DNA of 64,000 nucleotides from Pseudactinotalea terrae (GTDB lineage Bacteria; Actinomycetota; Actinomycetes; Actinomycetales; Beutenbergiaceae). The stretch lies in assembly GCF_009733845.1 (NCBI RefSeq), contig NZ_WNXZ01000001.1, positions 868,001 to 932,000 on the forward strand, read 5' to 3'. Positions 38,345 through 49,213 of the stretch are shown here, piece by piece (positions within the stretch are counted from its first letter, which is position 1; each line of letters opens with the position of its first letter). A program made the position numbers and the translations under genes. Below the pieces are notes generated by a model. It saw only the letters and a program-made list of their open reading frames with translations. It did not search any database and was not told where the DNA came from.

Positions 38345-38411
38345 TCCGGTCCTTCACGCTCCTCAGCCGCGCCGGCGCAGCCTCGAGCAGGCGTACGTGC
38401 GCTCGCTCGTC

Positions 38412-38417
38412 AGTCTA
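38412..38417 (-). promoter_or_regulatory. Possible -10 of ctaB (TAGACT)
   Basis: TAGACT lies 67 bases before the ctaB start. It fits TAnnnT but has no recognisable -35. Confidence 0.35.
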
Positions 38418-38465
38418 GGCGGTCCCGCCGCCGGATCTCACCGAGCCGCGCTGCGCTGCCGTGGA

Positions 38466-38485
38466 GGGTTGTCTCGGGTTGTCTC
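38466..38485. repeat. Tandem decamer GGGTTGTCTC x2 in the ctaB-tkt control region
   Basis: Two perfect head-to-tail copies of GGGTTGTCTC. The second copy also begins an inverted pair GTCTC (38481-38485) / GAGAC (38494-38498). It lies about 40 bases before the probable tkt -10, a plausible activator position. The binding protein is unknown. Confidence 0.6.
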
Positions 38486-38525
38486 CCGCATCTGAGACGA
38501 CGCACCCAGGGCTGGACGAGGCGAC

Positions 38526-38531
38526 TAGCCT
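38526..38531 (+). promoter_or_regulatory. Possible -10 of tkt (TAGCCT)
   Basis: TAGCCT lies 68 bases before the tkt start. The resulting leader contains a hairpin GCCGGC-CTGC-GCCGGC (38543-38558) and ends in a good ribosome binding site. Confidence 0.4.
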
Positions 38532-38599
38532 CGATCCCGAGTGCCGGCCTGCGCCGGCGTGCTAGCGAGGAAGCCCCCACCAGGGCGGGAAGAGGAAGC

Positions 38600-40777
38600 G
38601 TGACCGAGACCGGAGTGCATGCACAGGCCGCCGTCGCGAAGGAGGTCGGTTGGACAGACCTCGACCTCAAGGCTGTCGACACGGCGCGGGTGCTCGCTGC
38701 CGACGCCGTGGAGAAGGTCGGCAACGGCCACCCCGGCACGGCGATCAGCCTGGCGCCCCTGGCGTACCTGCTCTACCAGAACGAGATGCGAGTCGATCCG
38801 GGCGACTCGAAGTGGCTCGGGCGCGACCGCTTCGTGCTCTCCGCCGGGCATGCGTGCCTGCTGCAGTACATCCAGCTGTACATGGGCGGCTTCGGGCTGG
38901 AGCTCGAGGACATCGAGGCGCTGCGCACCTGGGGGTCGCTGACCCCCGGTCACCCGGAGTACCACCACACCACGGGCGTCGAGGCCACCAGCGGGCCGCT
39001 GGGCCAGGGCGTCGCGATGGCTGTCGGCATGGCGATGGCGCAGCGCCGCGTGCGCGGGCTGCTCGACCCCGACGCCGCCCCGGGCACGTCACCCTTCGAC
39101 CACTACGTCTACTCGATCGTCGGCGAGGGCTGCCTGCAGGAGGGCGTCTCCTCCGAGACCGCCTCGCTCGCCGGCACCCAGCAGCTCGGCAACCTCATCA
39201 CGATCTGGGACGACAACCGGATCACGATCGAGGGCCACACCTCGATCGCCTTCACCGAGGATGTCGTGGCCCGCTACGAGGCCTACGGCTGGCACACGCA
39301 GACGGTCGACTGGATCACCGACGGCGGCTACCAGGAGAACGTGGACGCCCTGCACGCCGCGATCGCTGCTGCTCGCGAGGTCACCGACCGCCCGAGCTTC
39401 ATCCGGTTGCGCACGATCATCGCGTGGCCCGCTCCCACGTTCCAGGACAGCCACAACGCGCACGGCAACAAGCTCGGCACCGACGAGGTCCGCCGCATCA
39501 AGGAGGTGCTGGCGTTCGACCCGGAGAAGACGTTCGACGTCGACCCCGCCGTCCTCTCGCGGACCCGCGAGCTGAAGGACCGCGGTCGCGCCGCGCACGA
39601 GGCGTGGGACGCCGACCTCGCAGCATGGGCCGAGCGCGAGCCGGAGCGTGCGGCGCTGCTCGAGCGGCTGCGGTCCGGCGAGCTGCCCGACGGCTGGGCC
39701 GACGCGCTGCCGACCTTCGAGGCCGGCAAGGACCTCGCCACGAGGGCCGCCTCGGGGAACGTGCTGAGCGCGCTCGCGCCCGTGCTGCCAGAGCTGTGGG
39801 GTGGCTCGGCCGACCTCGCGGGCTCGAACAACACGACGATGAAGGGTGAGCCGTCCTTCCTGCCTGCCGAGCTCTCCTCCGAGGAGTTCTCAGGGCACGT
39901 GTACGGACGAACCCTGCACTTCGGGATCCGCGAGTTCGGGATGGGCGCGATCCTCAACGGCATCGCGCTCTCCGGCCTGACCCGCGCCTACGGGGGGACG
40001 TTCTTCACGTTCAGCGACTACATGCGCCCGGCGGTTCGGCTGGCCGGCCTCATGGGTGTCGCCCCGATCTACGTGTGGACCCACGACTCGATCGGTCTCG
40101 GTGAGGACGGGCCGACCCACCAGCCGGTCGAGCACCTCGCCGCGTGTCGCGCGATCCCCGGGCTGGCCGTGGTCCGCCCCGCGGACGCCAACGAGACGGC
40201 GGCCGCATGGCGCGCCAGCCTCGAGCGCACCGACGGACCTATCGGGCTCGTGCTCACCCGCCAGGGTGTTCCCACGTTCCCGCGCGGCACGGACGGCTTC
40301 GCCGAGGCGAGCGAGCTCGCGCGGGGCGCCTACGTGCTCATCGACTCCTCGACCGAGACCCCGGACGTCATCCTGATCGCGACCGGTTCCGAGGTGCAGT
40401 ACGCGGTCGCGGCCCGCGAACAGCTCGAGGCGAGCGGCGTCGGGGCACGGGTGGTCTCGGCTCCCTGCCTGGAGTGGTTCGACGAGCAGGACGAGGCGTA
40501 CCGCGAGTCGGTGCTGCCGGCGTCGGTACGTGCACGCGTGAGCGTCGAGGCGGGCGTCTCGATGCCGTGGTTCCGCTACCTCGGTGACGCCGGCCGGGCG
40601 ATCTCGCTCGAGCACTACGGCGCCTCGGCCGACGCCAAGACCTTGTTCCGTGAGTTCGGCTTCACGCCGGAAGCCGTCGTGGCCGCCGCGCAGGAGTCGA
40701 TCGCCGCCGCCGCCAAGGCCGTGCCCGGCCACCAGCCGAGCACCAACGACCCCGGCACCGGCGACCAGCAGGCCTGA
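38600..40777 (+). CDS. tkt: Transketolase
   Basis: ThDP-dependent transfer of two-carbon units in the pentose phosphate pathway; 725 residues. Motifs include [19 protein letters not shown], the ThDP signature [12 protein letters not shown], catalytic-domain block [15 protein letters not shown], and [18 protein letters not shown] 38600 is chosen for the GAAGAGGAAG site just upstream. The same frame stays open for over 2 kb upstream, but that part is antisense to ctaB, xerD and parA and is not coding. It leads the tkt-tal-zwf-opcA-pgl operon. Confidence 0.96.
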   Translation: MTETGVHAQAAVAKEVGWTDLDLKAVDTARVLAADAVEKVGNGHPGTAISLAPLAYLLYQNEMRVDPGDSKWLGRDRFVLSAGHACLLQYIQLYMGGFGLELEDIEALRTWGSLTPGHPEYHHTTGVEATSGPLGQGVAMAVGMAMAQRRVRGLLDPDAAPGTSPFDHYVYSIVGEGCLQEGVSSETASLAGTQQLGNLITIWDDNRITIEGHTSIAFTEDVVARYEAYGWHTQTVDWITDGGYQENVDALHAAIAAAREVTDRPSFIRLRTIIAWPAPTFQDSHNAHGNKLGTDEVRRIKEVLAFDPEKTFDVDPAVLSRTRELKDRGRAAHEAWDADLAAWAEREPERAALLERLRSGELPDGWADALPTFEAGKDLATRAASGNVLSALAPVLPELWGGSADLAGSNNTTMKGEPSFLPAELSSEEFSGHVYGRTLHFGIREFGMGAILNGIALSGLTRAYGGTFFTFSDYMRPAVRLAGLMGVAPIYVWTHDSIGLGEDGPTHQPVEHLAACRAIPGLAVVRPADANETAAAWRASLERTDGPIGLVLTRQGVPTFPRGTDGFAEASELARGAYVLIDSSTETPDVILIATGSEVQYAVAAREQLEASGVGARVVSAPCLEWFDEQDEAYRESVLPASVRARVSVEAGVSMPWFRYLGDAGRAISLEHYGASADAKTLFREFGFTPEAVVAAAQESIAAAAKAVPGHQPSTNDPGTGDQQA

Positions 40778-40789
40778 GAGGAGACAGAG

Positions 40790-41917
40790 ATGACAGAGAG
40801 CAACGCTGTCGGCGGGAACGCGCTCGCCAGGATCAGCGCCACGGGGGTGTCGGTCTGGCTGGACGACCTCTCCCGCAACGAGCTCGAGGACGGGACGCTG
40901 GCCGGGCTGATCGCCGAGCGTCACGTCGTCGGGGTCACGACCAACCCCACGATCTTCGCCAAGGCGGTGTCCGAGGGCAACGCCTACGACGCCCAGCTCA
41001 CCCGCCTCGGCGGCGCGGGCAGCCCGGTGGACGACGCCGTGCTGGAGGTGACCACTGACGACGTCCGTAGCGCGTGCGACCTCTTCGCCCCGCTCTACGA
41101 GGCGACCGGCGGTCAGGACGGCCGAGTCTCGATCGAGGTGGACCCCCGCCTCGCGCACGACACCGAGGGAACGATCGCTGCGGCCAGCAAGCTCTGGCAG
41201 GTCGTCGACCGTCCGAACGTGATGATCAAGATCCCCGCCACCCTCGAGGGGCTGCCGGCGATCACCGAGGCGATCGGCGCGGGCATCAGCGTCAACGTCA
41301 CGCTGATCTTCAGCCTCGACCGCTACCGCGCCGTGGCGCAGGCCTACGTCGACGGCCTCGAGCGTGCGGATGCGGCCGGGATCGACCTCAGCACGATCCG
41401 CTCCGTCGCCTCGCTGTTCCTCTCCCGGATCGATGCGAAGGTCGACGCGGCCCTCGACGAGATCGGCGGTGCCGAGGCGGCCGCCTTGCGCGGCAAGGCA
41501 GCGGTCGCGAACGCACGGCTCGCGTACGAGATCCACGAGGAGATCTTCGCGACCCCGCGGTTCGCCTCCCTCGAGGGGGCGCACGCGCAGCGGCCGCTGT
41601 GGGCATCGACCGGCACCAAGGACCCGAGCTTCGCCGACACCAAGTACGTCGACGAGCTGGTGACCTCCGGCGTCGTCAGCACGATGCCCCGGACGACGCT
41701 GGAAGCCGTCGCCGACCACTCGCCCGCCACGGGTGAGGACGTCGTGCGCGGCAGCTACGACGAGGCGCGGGAGACCCTGGATGCCATCACGCGCCTCGGG
41801 GTCCCGTTCGAGCAGATCCTCGCCGATCTCGAGTCGGCTGGTGTGAGCTCGTTCGAGAAGAGCTGGGCGGAGCTGCTCGACACGGTCACGGCCGGCATGC
41901 GCGAGCAGGCCGGCTGA
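40790..41917 (+). CDS. tal: Transaldolase
   Basis: Transfers dihydroxyacetone units between sugar phosphates; 375 residues, the longer actinobacterial/cyanobacterial type. N-terminal SVWLDDLSRNELEDG, TTNPTIFAKAV, and the Schiff-base Lys in PNVMIKIPAT. A strong AGGAGA site lies 12 bases after tkt. Its stop shares a base with the zwf start (TGATG), so the two are coupled. Confidence 0.95.
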   Translation: MTESNAVGGNALARISATGVSVWLDDLSRNELEDGTLAGLIAERHVVGVTTNPTIFAKAVSEGNAYDAQLTRLGGAGSPVDDAVLEVTTDDVRSACDLFAPLYEATGGQDGRVSIEVDPRLAHDTEGTIAAASKLWQVVDRPNVMIKIPATLEGLPAITEAIGAGISVNVTLIFSLDRYRAVAQAYVDGLERADAAGIDLSTIRSVASLFLSRIDAKVDAALDEIGGAEAAALRGKAAVANARLAYEIHEEIFATPRFASLEGAHAQRPLWASTGTKDPSFADTKYVDELVTSGVVSTMPRTTLEAVADHSPATGEDVVRGSYDEARETLDAITRLGVPFEQILADLESAGVSSFEKSWAELLDTVTAGMREQAG

Positions 41918-43455
41918 TGCCTGCGCGGATCGCTGAGGGGGTCAACCCCCTCCGGCTGCCCGGCGATCGCCGGCTACCCAGGATCGCCGGGCCCAGCGGC
42001 CTCGTGATCTTCGGTGTCACGGGCGATCTCGCCCGCCGCAAGCTGATGCCCGCGGTCTACGACCTCGCCAACCGGGGCCTGCTGCCCCCGGGGTTCGCGC
42101 TGGTGGGGTTCGCCCGCCGCGACTGGGAGGACCAGGACTTCCGTGCCATCGTGCACAAGGCGGTCAAGGAGAACGCTCGCACCCCCTTCGACGAGAAGGT
42201 CTGGGAGCAGCTCTCCGAGGGTATCCGGTTCGTCTCGGGCGAGTTCGGTGACGACAAGGCCTTCCGGCGGCTCGCGCGCACGGTCCAGAAGCTCGACGAG
42301 GAACGCGGCACGGGCGGCAACCACGCCTTCTACCTGTCGGTGCCGCCCAGCCAGTTCCCGCTCGTCTGTACCCAGCTGGCCGAGGTGGGGCTGTCGTCGC
42401 CGGACGAGAACAGCTGGCGGCGCGTGGTCATCGAGAAGCCGTTCGGGCACGACCTGGAGTCGGCCCAAGAGCTCGACCGCGTGGTCTCCGAGGTGTTCCC
42501 TCCCGACACGGTCTTTCGCATCGACCACTACCTGGGCAAGGAGACGGTCCAGAACCTGCTGGCGCTGCGGTTCGCCAACCAGATGTTCGAGCCGATCTGG
42601 AACGCCAACTACGTGGACCACGTGCAGATCACGATGGCCGAGGACATCGGCATCGGCACGCGCGCGGGCTACTACGACGGCATCGGTGCGGCACGCGACG
42701 TCATCCAGAACCACCTGCTGCAGCTGCTCGCGCTGACCGCCATGGAGGAGCCGGCCTCGTTCGAGGCGGCCGGCCTGCGTGACGAGAAGGAGAAGGTGCT
42801 CTCCGCCGTCCGGCTCCCTCGCGACCTCGGTCGCCACACGGCGCGTGGTCAGTACACGGCCGGCTGGCAGGGTGGTGAGGAGGTCATCGGCTTCCTCGAC
42901 GAGGAGGGCATGGATCAGGAGTCCACCACCGAGACCTACGCCGCGATCCGGCTGGACATCGACAACCGCCGCTGGGCCGGGGTGCCGTTCTACCTGCGCA
43001 CGGGCAAGCGGCTCGGTCGTCGGGTCACGGAGATCGCCGTCGTCTTCAAGCGCGCGCCGCACCTGCCGTTCGACCTGCAGGACACCCAGGAGCTCGGGCA
43101 GAACGCGATCGTCATCCGGGTGCAACCCGATGAGGGCGTGACCATCCGGTTCGGCTCCAAGGTGCCTGGCACCCAGATGGAGGTCCGCGACGTCACGATG
43201 GACTTCGGGTACGGCCACGCCTTCACCGAGTCCTCCCCCGAGGCGTACGAGCGGCTGATCCTCGACGTGCTGCTGGGCGACCCGCCGTTGTTCCCGCGTC
43301 AGCGCGAGGTCGAGCTCTCCTGGGAGATCCTCGACCCGGTGCTGGAGTACTGGGCCAAGAAGGGCAAGCCTGAGCCGTACCGGCCGGGCAGCTGGGGTCC
43401 CGATTCCGCCAACGAGATGCTGGCCCGCGACGGACGGGCCTGGAGGCGACCGTGA
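41917..43455 (+). CDS. zwf: Glucose-6-phosphate dehydrogenase
   Basis: Oxidises glucose 6-phosphate with NADP, the NADPH-producing entry step of the pathway; 512 residues. The coenzyme motif is IFGVTGDLARRKLMP and the active-site motif RIDHYLGKETVQN. The start overlaps the tal stop, and the stop overlaps the opcA start (GTGA). In actinobacteria the enzyme needs OpcA, encoded next, for full activity. Confidence 0.96.
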   Translation: MPARIAEGVNPLRLPGDRRLPRIAGPSGLVIFGVTGDLARRKLMPAVYDLANRGLLPPGFALVGFARRDWEDQDFRAIVHKAVKENARTPFDEKVWEQLSEGIRFVSGEFGDDKAFRRLARTVQKLDEERGTGGNHAFYLSVPPSQFPLVCTQLAEVGLSSPDENSWRRVVIEKPFGHDLESAQELDRVVSEVFPPDTVFRIDHYLGKETVQNLLALRFANQMFEPIWNANYVDHVQITMAEDIGIGTRAGYYDGIGAARDVIQNHLLQLLALTAMEEPASFEAAGLRDEKEKVLSAVRLPRDLGRHTARGQYTAGWQGGEEVIGFLDEEGMDQESTTETYAAIRLDIDNRRWAGVPFYLRTGKRLGRRVTEIAVVFKRAPHLPFDLQDTQELGQNAIVIRVQPDEGVTIRFGSKVPGTQMEVRDVTMDFGYGHAFTESSPEAYERLILDVLLGDPPLFPRQREVELSWEILDPVLEYWAKKGKPEPYRPGSWGPDSANEMLARDGRAWRRP

Positions 43456-44378
43456 AGATCCAGCTGAAGGACACGACCGCCTCGGCGATCGCGAGCAAGC
43501 TTGTCGACATGCGCGAGGAGGGCGGTGCTGTCGCGCTCGGGCGCGTGCTCACCCTGATCATCGTCGCCGACGGCGCTGACATCGAGCGCGCGATCGACGC
43601 CGCGAACGTCGCCAGCATGGAGCACCCGTGCCGCGTGATCGTGGTGCGTCCCGGAGATGGCCGCCGGGCCGCCGGGCTCGACGCCGAGATCCGCGTGGGG
43701 GCCGATGCCGGCGCCAGCGACGTCATCGTGCTGGAGCCTCGTGGTTCCGGCCGCAACGAGGTCGACACGCTCGTCACGCCGCTGCTGCTGCCGGACGCAC
43801 CGATCGTGGTGTGGTGGCCCAAGGAGCCCCCGGCGGACATGTCGGCGGACCTGCTCGGCCAGATGGCTCAGCGCCGGGTCTCCGACGTCGGCGAGTGCAC
43901 CTCCGCCGTCGACCTGCTGCATCAGCTTGCCGAGACCTACGCCCCGGGCGACACCGACCTCAGCTGGGCACGGACCACGCTGTGGCGTGGTGTCATCGCT
44001 GCAGCGCTGGACGAGCGCCCCTACGAGAGCGTGCGCGAGGTGCGCGTGTACGGCAGCAAGGAGCGGCCGTCGTCGTACCTCCTCGCGGGCTGGCTCGCCT
44101 ACGCGCTCAAGCTGCCCGTGACGATCGAGCACGTGCCGGGCTCCTCCGCCGTCGACGGCATCGACCTGGTGCGGCGTACCGGAACGATCACGATGCGTCG
44201 CCCGGTCGGGAGCGCCGTCGTCACGATCACGCACCCGGACCAGCCCGAGCGCCGGATCGCGATGGCGAAGCGTCCGATCGAGGACTGCCTGATGGAGGAT
44301 CTGCGCCGGCTCGACCCCGACGAGATCTACCAGCTCACCCTCGTGAAGGGCCTGCCGAAGGTGACGGTGGCGCCGTGA
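43452..44378 (+). CDS. opcA: Glucose-6-phosphate dehydrogenase assembly protein OpcA
   Basis: Actinobacterial/cyanobacterial protein that activates Zwf; 308 residues, not an enzyme itself. Typical stretches are EHPCRVIVV near residue 57, DAPIVVWWPKEPP, and SWARTTLWRG. The GTG start overlaps the zwf stop by 4 bases, and its stop overlaps the pgl start in the same way, implying matched synthesis of the complex. Confidence 0.95.
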   Translation: MKIQLKDTTASAIASKLVDMREEGGAVALGRVLTLIIVADGADIERAIDAANVASMEHPCRVIVVRPGDGRRAAGLDAEIRVGADAGASDVIVLEPRGSGRNEVDTLVTPLLLPDAPIVVWWPKEPPADMSADLLGQMAQRRVSDVGECTSAVDLLHQLAETYAPGDTDLSWARTTLWRGVIAAALDERPYESVREVRVYGSKERPSSYLLAGWLAYALKLPVTIEHVPGSSAVDGIDLVRRTGTITMRRPVGSAVVTITHPDQPERRIAMAKRPIEDCLMEDLRRLDPDEIYQLTLVKGLPKVTVAP

Positions 44379-45118
44379 CCGGCGAACGCGCGGTGATCGT
44401 CCACCCGGACGCGGACACGGTGGCCACGGCCACGGCGGCGCGGCTGCTGCTCGCGATCCTGGATGCGCAGGCGGTGCGCCCGGCTGTGCACGTCGCGCTC
44501 ACCGGTGGCACCGTGGGCACCAAGACGCTCGCCGAGATCGCGCGGTCCGAGCTGGTCGGCGCGGTCGACTGGACCGGTGTACACCTGTGGTGGGGCGATG
44601 AAAGGTTCGTGCCCCGTGACGATGACGACCGCAACGAGAAGCAGGCACGCGCGGCCCTGATCGACGCGCTGCCGATCCCGGCCGAGAACGTGCACCCCCT
44701 GGCTGCTTCCGACGAGGTCGACGACCTCGAGGCGGGCATCGCGCGCGCTCGTGCCGAGCTCGCATCGTGGGCTCACGACGGCGGCGAGTGGCCGGTCTTC
44801 GACGTCACCTTGCTCGGGGTTGGCCCCGACGGTCACGTGGCGTCGCTGTTCCCCGGCAAGGAGAGCCTTCAGGTGCTCGACGTCGGCGCGGTCGGCGAGA
44901 CGGACTCCCCCAAGCCGCCTCCCGTCCGGGTGTCGCTGACGCTGCCCGTCCTCAACGCCTCGCGACAGGTGTGGTTCGTGGTCGCTGGCGCCGACAAGAG
45001 GGACGCCGTCGAGGCGGTCCTGCATGGCGGCAGCGATCTGCCCGCCGCTCGGGTGAGCGGCCAGGACGTCACGCTGTGGCTGCTCGACGCCGCGGCAGCC
45101 GGTCAGCCGAGCTCCTAG
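44375..45118 (+). CDS. pgl: 6-phosphogluconolactonase
   Basis: Hydrolyses 6-phosphogluconolactone; 247 residues of the NagB-like fold. Motifs are ALTGGTVGTKTL, VHLWWGDERFVP and GVGPDGHVASLFPG. I start it at GTG 44375, overlapping the opcA stop; longer frames run inside opcA. It ends the operon and converges on rbpA with 23 bp between and no clear hairpin. Confidence 0.95.
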   Translation: MTGERAVIVHPDADTVATATAARLLLAILDAQAVRPAVHVALTGGTVGTKTLAEIARSELVGAVDWTGVHLWWGDERFVPRDDDDRNEKQARAALIDALPIPAENVHPLAASDEVDDLEAGIARARAELASWAHDGGEWPVFDVTLLGVGPDGHVASLFPGKESLQVLDVGAVGETDSPKPPPVRVSLTLPVLNASRQVWFVVAGADKRDAVEAVLHGGSDLPAARVSGQDVTLWLLDAAAAGQPSS

Positions 45119-45141
45119 CTGGACCCACCCGGCTCGGTCGG

Positions 45142-45489
45142 TCAGCCGCCGCGTCGTGCGCGCAGCGCCGCCAGCGCCTCGTCGAGCAGCGCGGCGCCGT
45201 CCTCGTCCGAGCGGCGCTCCTTCACGTACGCGAGGTGCGTCTTGTAGGGCTCGTTCTTGGGCGGCGCGGGCGGGTTCTCCTTGTCCTGGCCGGCCGGGAG
45301 ACCGCAGCGGGGGCAGTCCCACGTGTCGGGGATGACCATCCCCGGCTCCTCCGAGAAGCTCGGACGGGTCTCGTGCCCGGCGGAGCACCAGTAGGACACC
45401 CACACACGGGGCGCCGCTTCGCCGCGCTCGGCCTCGCCCATGGGGCCCGCACCGACGCGCGAACCTCGGATCGCACTACCACCTGCCAC
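45142..45489 (-). CDS. rbpA: RNA polymerase-binding protein RbpA
   Basis: Actinobacterial transcription factor that binds group I/II sigma factors and stabilises open complexes, 115 residues. Conserved N-terminal GSAIRGSRVGAGPMG, core with Cys-x-x-x-His and CPRCG (about residues 35-62), and a helical sigma-interacting C-terminus. GTG start with GAGGGAG upstream. RbpA helps weak promoters, which fits the poor -35 elements throughout this window. Confidence 0.95.
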   Translation of the reverse strand: MAGGSAIRGSRVGAGPMGEAERGEAAPRVWVSYWCSAGHETRPSFSEEPGMVIPDTWDCPRCGLPAGQDKENPPAPPKNEPYKTHLAYVKERRSDEDGAALLDEALAALRARRGG

Positions 45490-45519
45490 GACTGAACCGC
45501 TCCCTCTTGATGCTGCGAA

Positions 45520-45765
45520 CTACAGGCTGACCCGCTGGGCCAGGCCCAGCAGCACGATCACGACGATCCAGACGATCGCCGTTCCCACGGTGATGCGGTT
45601 GAGGTTGCGCTCAGCCACGCCGGAGCTGCCGACGCTGGCCGAGAGTCCGCCACCGAACATGTCGGAGAGACCGCCACCCTTCCCCTTGTGCATCAGGATC
45701 GTCAGGATCAGCAGCAGGCTGGTCAGAACCAGCACGACCTGCAAGACGATGGTCAGCGCGCCCAC
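45520..45765 (-). CDS. secG: Preprotein translocase subunit SecG
   Basis: Small membrane subunit of SecYEG, 81 residues with two helices (VLQVVLVLTSLLLILTILMH and ITVGTAIVWIVVIVLLG) flanking a Gly-rich loop, GKGGGLSDMFGGG. I start it at GTG 45765, not at GTG 45780, because AAGGAG lies 6 bases before the former and would be inside the coding part of the latter. It has its own likely promoter after the tpiA terminator. Confidence 0.92.
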   Translation of the reverse strand: MGALTIVLQVVLVLTSLLLILTILMHKGKGGGLSDMFGGGLSASVGSSGVAERNLNRITVGTAIVWIVVIVLLGLAQRVSL

Positions 45766-45801
45766 GCGCAACTCCTTCACGACGAACCCAGGGACCGCAT
45801 G

Positions 45802-45807
45802 AGTTTA
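45802..45807 (-). promoter_or_regulatory. Probable -10 of secG (TAAACT)
   Basis: TAAACT lies between the tpiA hairpin and secG. It would give a leader of about 30 bases containing the AAGGAG site. Confidence 0.45.
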
Positions 45808-45816
45808 CCCTCTGCT

Positions 45817-45838
45817 GGCCGCGGCGGCTGCCGCGGCC
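45817..45838 (-). terminator. Hairpin after tpiA
   Basis: Perfect 9-bp stem GGCCGCGGC, loop GGCT, GCCGCGGCC, starting 14 bases after the tpiA stop. There is no U-tract. It separates the glycolytic operon from secG. Confidence 0.6.
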
Positions 45839-45851
45839 CGCGGGGTGTCCG

Positions 45852-46661
45852 CTAGAGGCCGACCTGGTGGGACTGGTACCGAACGATCGAGGCGAACTCC
45901 TCGGCCTCCAGGCTGGCCCCGCCGACGAGTGCGCCGTCCACATCGGCCTGCGCCATGATCGACGCGACGTTGCCCGACTTCACCGAGCCGCCGTAGAGCA
46001 CCCGAACCTGGTTCGCGACCTCGGGGCTGTAGAGCTTGCCGAGCCGCTCACGGATCGCGCCGCAGACCTCCTGCGCGTCCTCGGGGGTGGCGACCTCGCC
46101 GGTCCCGATCGCCCACACGGGCTCGTACGCGACGACGCAGCGCGCGGCCTGCTCGGCGTCGATGCCCGCGAAGGCGCCGTCGATCTGGGCGAGCGTGTGG
46201 GGAACCTGCTCCCCCGCCTTGCGGACGTCGAGGCCCTCGCCGACGCAGATGATCGGCGTCAGGTCGGCGCCGAGCGCCGCCTTGGCCTTCGCCGAGACCA
46301 GGGCGTCGTCCTCGGCGTGGTACTCGCGGCGCTCGCTGTGACCGACGACGACGTAGCTGACGCCGAGCCGGGACAGCATCGCCGCGGAGATCTCACCGGT
46401 GTAGGCACCGCTGGCGTGCGCGGAGATGTCCTGGGAGCCGTAGCGGATCTCCAGCTTGTCGGCATCGACCAGGGTCTGCACCGAGCGCAGATCGGTGAAC
46501 GGGGGCACCACGACGACCTCGACCGAGGCATAGTCGTGCTTGGCGTCCTTGAGCGACCATGCGAGCTTCTGCACCAGGTGCGTCGCCTGCAGGTGGTCGA
46601 GGTTCATCTTCCAGTTGCCCGCCATCAGGGGCGTGCGGGTGCTCATCTGCTGCGAAGCCAT
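45852..46661 (-). CDS. tpiA: Triosephosphate isomerase
   Basis: Interconverts dihydroxyacetone phosphate and glyceraldehyde 3-phosphate; 269 residues. Catalytic residues are visible: Lys in AGNWKMN, His in VVGHSERR and Glu in [12 protein letters not shown]. The start lies 5 bases after the pgk stop in the gap-pgk-tpiA operon. ATG at residue 6 is a possible alternative start. Confidence 0.96.
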   Translation of the reverse strand: MASQQMSTRTPLMAGNWKMNLDHLQATHLVQKLAWSLKDAKHDYASVEVVVVPPFTDLRSVQTLVDADKLEIRYGSQDISAHASGAYTGEISAAMLSRLGVSYVVVGHSERREYHAEDDALVSAKAKAALGADLTPIICVGEGLDVRKAGEQVPHTLAQIDGAFAGIDAEQAARCVVAYEPVWAIGTGEVATPEDAQEVCGAIRERLGKLYSPEVANQVRVLYGGSVKSGNVASIMAQADVDGALVGGASLEAEEFASIVRYQSHQVGL

Positions 46662-46666
46662 CGTGG

Positions 46667-47869
46667 TCAGTCCTCCAGAACCGAGATGCCGGGGAGGTCC
46701 TTGCCCTCCAGGAACTCCAGCGACGCGCCGCCGCCGGTCGAGATGTGGCTGAAGCCGGCCTCGTCGAAGCCGAGCACGCGCACCGCAGCCGCGGAGTCGC
46801 CACCACCGACGATGCTGAACGCACCCGCGGCCGTGGCGTCGATGATGCCTTGTGCGACCGCCCGGGTGCCGTCGGCGAACGCCTCGAACTCGAACACGCC
46901 CATCGGCCCGTTCCAGACGATGGTCTTCGCGTCGGACAGCGCCGCGGCGAACGCCTGCTGCGAGTCGGGGCCTATGTCGAGCCCGATCTGGTCGTCGGGG
47001 ATCGCGTCCACGCCCACCACGGTGGCCGGGGACTCGGCCTTGAACTCCGGGGCGACGACGACGTCGGACGGCAGCACGATCTGCACGCCGCGCTCGGCGG
47101 CGGTCGCGAGGTAGCCCTCGACGGCCTCGACCTGGTCGGCCTCGAGCAGCGACTTGCCCACCGAGTGGCCCTGGGCAGCGAGGAACGTGAAGACCATGCC
47201 GCCACCGATGAGGAGCCGGTCCGCCTTGCTCAGCAGGTTCTCGATGACGCCGAGCTTGTCGGAGACCTTGGCGCCGCCGAGCACGACGGCGTAGGGCCGC
47301 GCGGGGTCCTCGGTCGCCCGGCGCAGCGCCTCGACCTCACGCTGCACGAGACCACCGACGGCGTGCGGCAGGTTGTCGGCGACGTCGTAGACCGACGCCT
47401 GCTTGCGGTGCACGACCCCGAAGCCGTCGGAGACGAACGCGTCGGCGAGAGCGGCGAGCTCGGTCGCGAGCGCCTCGCGCTCAGCGGCGTCCTTGCTGGT
47501 CTCACGCTTGTCGAAGCGCACGTTCTCGAGCAGCGCGACCTGGCCGTCCGCGAGCCCGTCGACCGTCTGCTTGGCGGAGTCCCCCACCAGATCGGTCGCC
47601 AGCGCGACCGGCTGGCCGAGCAGCTCGCCGAGGCGCGCGGCGACCGGGGCGAGAGAGAACTTCTCCTCGAACCCGGTGCCGGCCGGGCGGCCGAGGTGAG
47701 CGGTCAGGATGACCCGAGCTCCGCCGTCGAGCAGGGTGGTGATGGTCGGCAGCGCGGCGCGGATGCGGCCGTCGTCGGTGATCGTGGTGCCGTCGAGCGG
47801 CACGTTGAAGTCGGCACGGACCAGTACGCGCTTGCCGCGCAGGTCACCGAGGTCGGCGATCGTCTTCAC
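46667..47869 (-). CDS. pgk: Phosphoglycerate kinase
   Basis: ATP-forming step of glycolysis; 400 residues. [19 protein letters not shown] near the N-terminus, [17 protein letters not shown], and the nucleotide-site motif [14 protein letters not shown] start with AGGAG 9 bases upstream. Two hairpins separate it from gap. Confidence 0.96.
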   Translation of the reverse strand: MKTIADLGDLRGKRVLVRADFNVPLDGTTITDDGRIRAALPTITTLLDGGARVILTAHLGRPAGTGFEEKFSLAPVAARLGELLGQPVALATDLVGDSAKQTVDGLADGQVALLENVRFDKRETSKDAAEREALATELAALADAFVSDGFGVVHRKQASVYDVADNLPHAVGGLVQREVEALRRATEDPARPYAVVLGGAKVSDKLGVIENLLSKADRLLIGGGMVFTFLAAQGHSVGKSLLEADQVEAVEGYLATAAERGVQIVLPSDVVVAPEFKAESPATVVGVDAIPDDQIGLDIGPDSQQAFAAALSDAKTIVWNGPMGVFEFEAFADGTRAVAQGIIDATAAGAFSIVGGGDSAAAVRVLGFDEAGFSHISTGGGASLEFLEGKDLPGISVLED

Positions 47870-47909
47870 GATGAAGGGCTCCTGACGAGATGAGACGGGC
47901 GGTTCGGGA

Positions 47910-47932
47910 GCCCGGGGCTCAGCACCCCGGGC
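47910..47932 (-). terminator. Second hairpin between gap and pgk
   Basis: GCCCGGGG, seven-base loop, CCCCGGGC; 40 bases before pgk. It may be a terminator remnant, an attenuator or an mRNA-stabilising stem. Confidence 0.4.
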
Positions 47933-47940
47933 GTGGCATC

Positions 47941-47974
47941 GCCCGCGCCACGTCCCTGCGGACGCGGCGCGGGC
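47941..47974 (-). terminator. Long hairpin after gap
   Basis: Stem GCCCGCGCC / GGCGCGGGC (9 bp) continued, after one mismatch, by CGTCC / GGACG around a CTGC loop. It begins 16 bases past the gap stop. It probably terminates part of the transcripts so that gap is made in excess over pgk and tpiA. Confidence 0.55.
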
Positions 47975-47989
47975 GAGGCGGTCATGCGC

Positions 47990-49114
<1,125 letters not shown>

Positions 49115-49128
49115 TCATCGGCGGCTCC

Positions 49129-49134
49129 ACGTTA
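49129..49134 (-). promoter_or_regulatory. Probable -10 of gap (TAACGT)
   Basis: TGTAACGT forms an extended -10 in the whiA-gap intergenic region, with GTCAAC near the -35 position. It predicts a 125-130 base leader, long enough for regulation, though no known riboswitch is recognisable. Confidence 0.45.
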
Positions 49135-49213
49135 CACCGCCCTGACCCCTCGTTGACCGGGCCCTTGGTCCGTGAGACGCCACACACGGGCTGCGCCCCC
49201 GTGCACCCCCCAG

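Noticed and set aside
36302-38599. Long in-frame extension upstream of tkt
   Set aside because: It runs antisense through parA, xerD and ctaB. The ribosome binding site before GTG 38600 and the transketolase N-terminus give the true start.
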